Shown in pieces: positions 61,274-64,000 of a stretch of DNA of 64,000 nt. The notes under the pieces were generated by a model that saw nothing but the letters and a program-made list of their open reading frames with translations, made no database searches and was not told where the DNA came from. The DNA is taken from contig NZ_CP051774.1 in NCBI RefSeq assembly GCF_012913485.1, positions 1,860,001-1,924,000 on the forward strand, read 5' to 3'. The number at the start of each line of letters is the position of its first letter. The first letter of the stretch is position 1. A program made the translations under genes and the position numbers. Source of the stretch: Luteolibacter luteus (GTDB lineage: Bacteria; Verrucomicrobiota; Verrucomicrobiia; Verrucomicrobiales; Akkermansiaceae).

Positions 61274-62950
61274 TCAGTTCTTTAGATGGCGATGCAGCAG
61301 GAGAATTCGGCGCACCTCCGCAATCGCTTCCTCGTTCTGATGCGCGCTGTGACCGGAGGGCACGATCTTCTCGGAGATCGCGCCTTCCATGTGTGAACTC
61401 CAATAAGGAACCACGCCATCCGAGGAATCCGGGCTGTTTCCCTTGCCTCGGTCCCCGATGATCGTGTGGTAAGGAATCCCCGGCGTGAGCGGCAGCTTGT
61501 TGATCGCTTTCACGAAGCGATTGTTCGGCGTCAAGGTATCGACACTGCTCGGCACGCGTTCGAGCTTCAGATCGTCTGCCTCAAAGGTAGTCGCCTGCAG
61601 CATCTCGGATCCTGCATGCAGCAGCTTGACCGGAGAACGGATGATTCCCGAAGCCCAGCGCACGATTCTGCGGGAGGCAAGGTTGCTGCCCTTCAGCGGA
61701 GCAGCAATGTAGATCACCCGGCCTACTTCCTTCCGGTGGTCGAAGATGATGGCATCACTCGCAAGCCTGTGCGTTTCCGGCGAGAGCTTCGTTTCCTCGG
61801 GCCGCTTCTTGAAGAGCTCCAGCCACAGCTTGTCGCCCGTATCCGTCATCAGCAACCGGCTGATGCATCCACCCATGCTATGACCGACCACCACCATGTT
61901 CTTCATCGGGTAGCGCTTTCCGATCGCATCCAGCTCCTTTCGCAGCAAGGCGGCGGAATAAGGATAAGGGTAGCCACTAGGATAACTATAGAACCAGAAC
62001 TGGAAGTTCTTCCGGATCTCCGGATCATCGCGCAGTGTATTGATCATCGGCGTCCAGGTAGCCTGCGAGTCCATGAGACCATGGATCACCAGCACTACCG
62101 TCTTGTTCGGATCATAGGGCTGAAGCCGGGCGATGCGGGCGGTCTCTGCATACTTCTCCGGCGTTAGCATGCGCATGATCTCGAGCTTCCGCGGCTCCGT
62201 ACTCGCCAGCATTACCGCAAGGGGCACCGTGAAATCGGCGGCCATCGGCTGAACCCGGCCGGCAAAGCGCACCTCTTCCTCCGCCAATGGATCCTCAAAT
62301 GAAACCACCGCCTTGTTTCCTTCGAAGCGCACCAAGGCGGTGACCCCGTAGTAGATCCTGGGAATCGTGAAATCCTGCTTCGCCCGCTCGTTCATCCCTT
62401 TCCCCTTTGCCACCAGCGGCGCGCCAATCCCCGGCCGAACGGTCCGGTTTTTCACATAGGACCCTTCCAACGCGATGCGGTCGGCCGGAGTGAAATCGAA
62501 TAGAGCTGGATCCCAGCCCGGACGAGAATCCTTCCGGTGGGTAAGGACGATCTCTCCTTCCGAGGATGGCACCACAAAAGGTCGTCCCCACGGGTCCAGC
62601 TTCGCTTTCCGGATCACGTCAAACACCCGCGCGACGGCGTAATTATAGGCATCCCGCGTCTGGGTTTCCCCGGGATTCACCTTCAGCCGGGCCTCCGCAT
62701 GACGGACCGCCACCAACCAGTTGCCGATCGCGGCCGCAGGATCCTTGCTTTCCTCCTTCTGAGCAGTGACAATTTTTTGCTCGGGAATCGCCAAGGAGGT
62801 AAAGGCGGATCTCAAGGGCCGGAAGACAGGCTTTGTTTCAGAAACGGAAGCATAGCCAGAGCATCCCGTATGGATCGAAGCTCCGGCAAAGAGCCCCGTC
62901 ATCACAAGGCTCAAGCGTAGGAAGGACAGCAAGGACGAACAACCTTTCAT
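61274..62950 (-). CDS. Alpha/beta-hydrolase lipoprotein (GHSMGG type)
   Basis: 558 residues from MKGCSSLLSF. Signal with lipobox ASIHTGCSGY (Cys about 30). The N-terminal ~270 residues are a distinct domain (WLVAVRHAEARLKVNPGETQTRDAYNYAVARVFDVIR). The hydrolase has VVLVIHGLMDSQATWTPM, VVVGHSMGGCISRLLM, and a late SGHSAHQNEEA. A longer version of the same general type as 57677. Copy 5 of the shared palindrome lies 47 nt upstream. Confidence 0.88.
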   Translation of the reverse strand: MKGCSSLLSFLRLSLVMTGLFAGASIHTGCSGYASVSETKPVFRPLRSAFTSLAIPEQKIVTAQKEESKDPAAAIGNWLVAVRHAEARLKVNPGETQTRDAYNYAVARVFDVIRKAKLDPWGRPFVVPSSEGEIVLTHRKDSRPGWDPALFDFTPADRIALEGSYVKNRTVRPGIGAPLVAKGKGMNERAKQDFTIPRIYYGVTALVRFEGNKAVVSFEDPLAEEEVRFAGRVQPMAADFTVPLAVMLASTEPRKLEIMRMLTPEKYAETARIARLQPYDPNKTVVLVIHGLMDSQATWTPMINTLRDDPEIRKNFQFWFYSYPSGYPYPYSAALLRKELDAIGKRYPMKNMVVVGHSMGGCISRLLMTDTGDKLWLELFKKRPEETKLSPETHRLASDAIIFDHRKEVGRVIYIAAPLKGSNLASRRIVRWASGIIRSPVKLLHAGSEMLQATTFEADDLKLERVPSSVDTLTPNNRFVKAINKLPLTPGIPYHTIIGDRGKGNSPDSSDGVVPYWSSHMEGAISEKIVPSGHSAHQNEEAIAEVRRILLLHRHLKN

Positions 62951-62997
62951 GGGACAGTTTGGCAGCACATTTCAGCGGAAGCCGGGAGGCTCCGCCA

Positions 62998-63013
62998 TTG
63001 AACCTTGGTTGCA
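62998..63013. promoter_or_regulatory. Shared palindromic operator, copy 5 (minus strand TGCAACCAAGGTTCAA)
   Basis: The downstream arm is perfect and continues TGGCGG as in copies 1 and 2; the other arm is imperfect. Its position is 47 nt before the hydrolase lipoprotein start, and 5 nt past the FixJ-type gene stop. Confidence 0.55.
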
Positions 63014-63018
63014 CGCCT

Positions 63019-63675
63019 TCATCGCGGGAGGAGCTCCAAGGCCTTCCTCGAGAACTCGATATGGCGTGCCATGCGGATCAGATCGGCGAGCGATTCCGCC
63101 TCCATCTTTTCCATGACCCGGCCCCGGTGGACCTTCACCGTCTGCTCGCATGTCCCAAGATCAGCCGCGATGATCTTGTTCGGCATCCCCTCCACCACCC
63201 GCTCCATCACCTCGCGCTCCCGCGAGGTCAGACGGCTGAAACGGGTGGCGGCCCTTAGGCTTTCCTCGCTCTCCCGCTTCCGCGCAGCCCCGAAAGCCAG
63301 CGCCCTTCTGACAGCTTGGAACAACACGGCACCACTCACCGGCTTTGTAAGATAATCCACGGCACCTGCTTGGATGGCTTGAACCGCGGTGGGGATATCT
63401 CCATTACCGGTCAGAAAGAGGATCGGAAATCTAGCTCCCGCACGCACCAGCCGCCGTTGCAGTTCCAGTCCGCCAAGTCCCGGCAACGAGACATCAAGCA
63501 GCAGGCAATCCACCTCGCCCGCATGGCAGGAGGCGAGAAAATCCTCGGCACTGGAGAAGTCGCGGACTTCGTAACCTTCGACGCGCAACAGACGGGACAG
63601 GGCCCTGCGGCAGCCTTCGTCATCATCGATGAGATGGATCGTTTTTCCAGACATGTTCATGGGGTAGGGAATCAT
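63019..63675 (-). CDS. FixJ-type response regulator (REC + LuxR HTH), paralogue of 18989
   Basis: 218 residues. Receiver with IHLIDDDEG, phospho-accepting Asp in CLLLDVSLPG, Thr in ILFLTGNGD and Lys in YLTKPVS. HTH SRLTSREREVMERVVEG, then recognition helix CEQTVKVHRGRVMEKM, identical to the other regulator, so the operator should be shared. ATG at 63675 overlaps the AraC-type stop (ATGA); MNMSGK at 63660 is an alternative. Its partner kinase is not seen here. Confidence 0.92.
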   Translation of the reverse strand: MIPYPMNMSGKTIHLIDDDEGCRRALSRLLRVEGYEVRDFSSAEDFLASCHAGEVDCLLLDVSLPGLGGLELQRRLVRAGARFPILFLTGNGDIPTAVQAIQAGAVDYLTKPVSGAVLFQAVRRALAFGAARKRESEESLRAATRFSRLTSREREVMERVVEGMPNKIIAADLGTCEQTVKVHRGRVMEKMEAESLADLIRMARHIEFSRKALELLPR

Positions 63676-64000
63676 TGCATCGGGCGGGTGAGCCTGCGGG
63701 TATCCACCGCGGCGTGATCAGGGCGAGGGCGCAGCGCATGCGGCACCTCGCAGCCCGCATCGAGAAAGGCGCGGGTCGCCTCACGGAGGCCTCGGAATCC
63801 GCACTGCCCGGCGATAAAGTCCGGCGTCAGCTCCGTCCGCAGCAGGAGACGGCGCACTTCCTCCAGTTGGCATTGGCGGATGGCAGCCCGCAGGGTCAGT
63901 CCGGTGGCGGCCAGAAAGCTCCGGCTGAATCGCGGCAGGGAAACCTGCTGAGTCTCCTTGACCACCCGCGCCGGTGTCAGCCCCTCGCAGGCATGGCGGC
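63672..64000 (-). CDS. AraC-type HTH regulator, C-terminal part (start outside window)
   Basis: The frame is open to the window edge. It ends with a helix-turn-helix of AraC type: QQVSLPRFSRSFLAATGLTLRAAI, then LEEVRRLLLRTELTPDFIAGQCGFRGLREATRAFLDAGC. Only one and a half helix motifs are visible. It overlaps the FixJ-type start by ATGA, so the two regulators are co-translated. Effector domain not seen. Confidence 0.72.
   Translation of the reverse strand, partial: RHACEGLTPARVVKETQQVSLPRFSRSFLAATGLTLRAAIRQCQLEEVRRLLLRTELTPDFIAGQCGFRGLREATRAFLDAGCEVPHALRPRPDHAAVDTRRLTRPMQ

Overview
This is a 64 kb chromosomal segment, GC-rich by eye, from a Gram-negative-type bacterium: it encodes outer-membrane efflux and porin proteins, many lipoproteins with lipoboxes, and RND pumps. 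Gene content (a very long multi-HAMP hybrid kinase, Ku/LigD repair, SYLF and DUF3313-type lipoproteins, FixJ-like regulators, weak or missing Shine-Dalgarno sites) fits Verrucomicrobiota, perhaps near Luteolibacter. That placement is inference: no rRNA, tRNA or marker gene is present. No CRISPR array, intact insertion sequence or prophage was seen.

Region 1 (1-14028) is a signalling and DNA-maintenance block. A giant soluble sensor kinase runs off the left edge and carries eleven 92-residue HAMP units in perfect 276-bp register. A stand-alone HisKA helix-hairpin is divergent from it. Then come topoisomerase IB, a ferritin-like protein, LigD, Ku, the uracil-DNA glycosylase UdgX and a DUF72 protein, ending at a decayed IS66-type transposase scrap.

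Region 2 (14029-31961, all + strand) looks like an envelope-stress block: a membrane histidine kinase, a FixJ-type and a CheY-type response regulator, a SpoIIAA-like protein, exported proteins, a polyphosphate kinase 2, an RND tripartite pump and an ABC exporter with damaged ATPase motifs. Several of these genes follow a shared palindrome, TTGMACC-AA-GGTKCAA, which recurs elsewhere in the window.

Region 3 (31978-57544, all - strand, mostly with 4-nt start/stop overlaps) is a 25 kb central-carbon and fermentation block. It encodes a DcaP-like porin, a Dcu C4-dicarboxylate carrier, aspartase, PEP carboxykinase, an AspT-type exchanger, phosphofructokinase, D-lactate dehydrogenase, GlgX, a LOG protein, glycogen phosphorylase, acetate kinase plus PduL phosphotransacylase, and two large glycoside-active proteins. 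Two of the enzymes carry N-terminal cyclic-nucleotide-binding-like (CNB) domains: CNB-AckA-PduL in one chain, and CNB-aspartase. Together they would degrade glycogen and beta-glucan phosphorolytically, drain carbon to lactate and acetate with ATP gain, and interconvert aspartate, fumarate and oxaloacetate. This is the most unusual system in the window.

Region 4 (57677-64000) holds two alpha/beta-hydrolase lipoproteins, a SulP transporter, a small K+-channel-like protein, a second FixJ-type regulator almost identical to the first in its DNA-binding helix, and the end of an AraC-type regulator.
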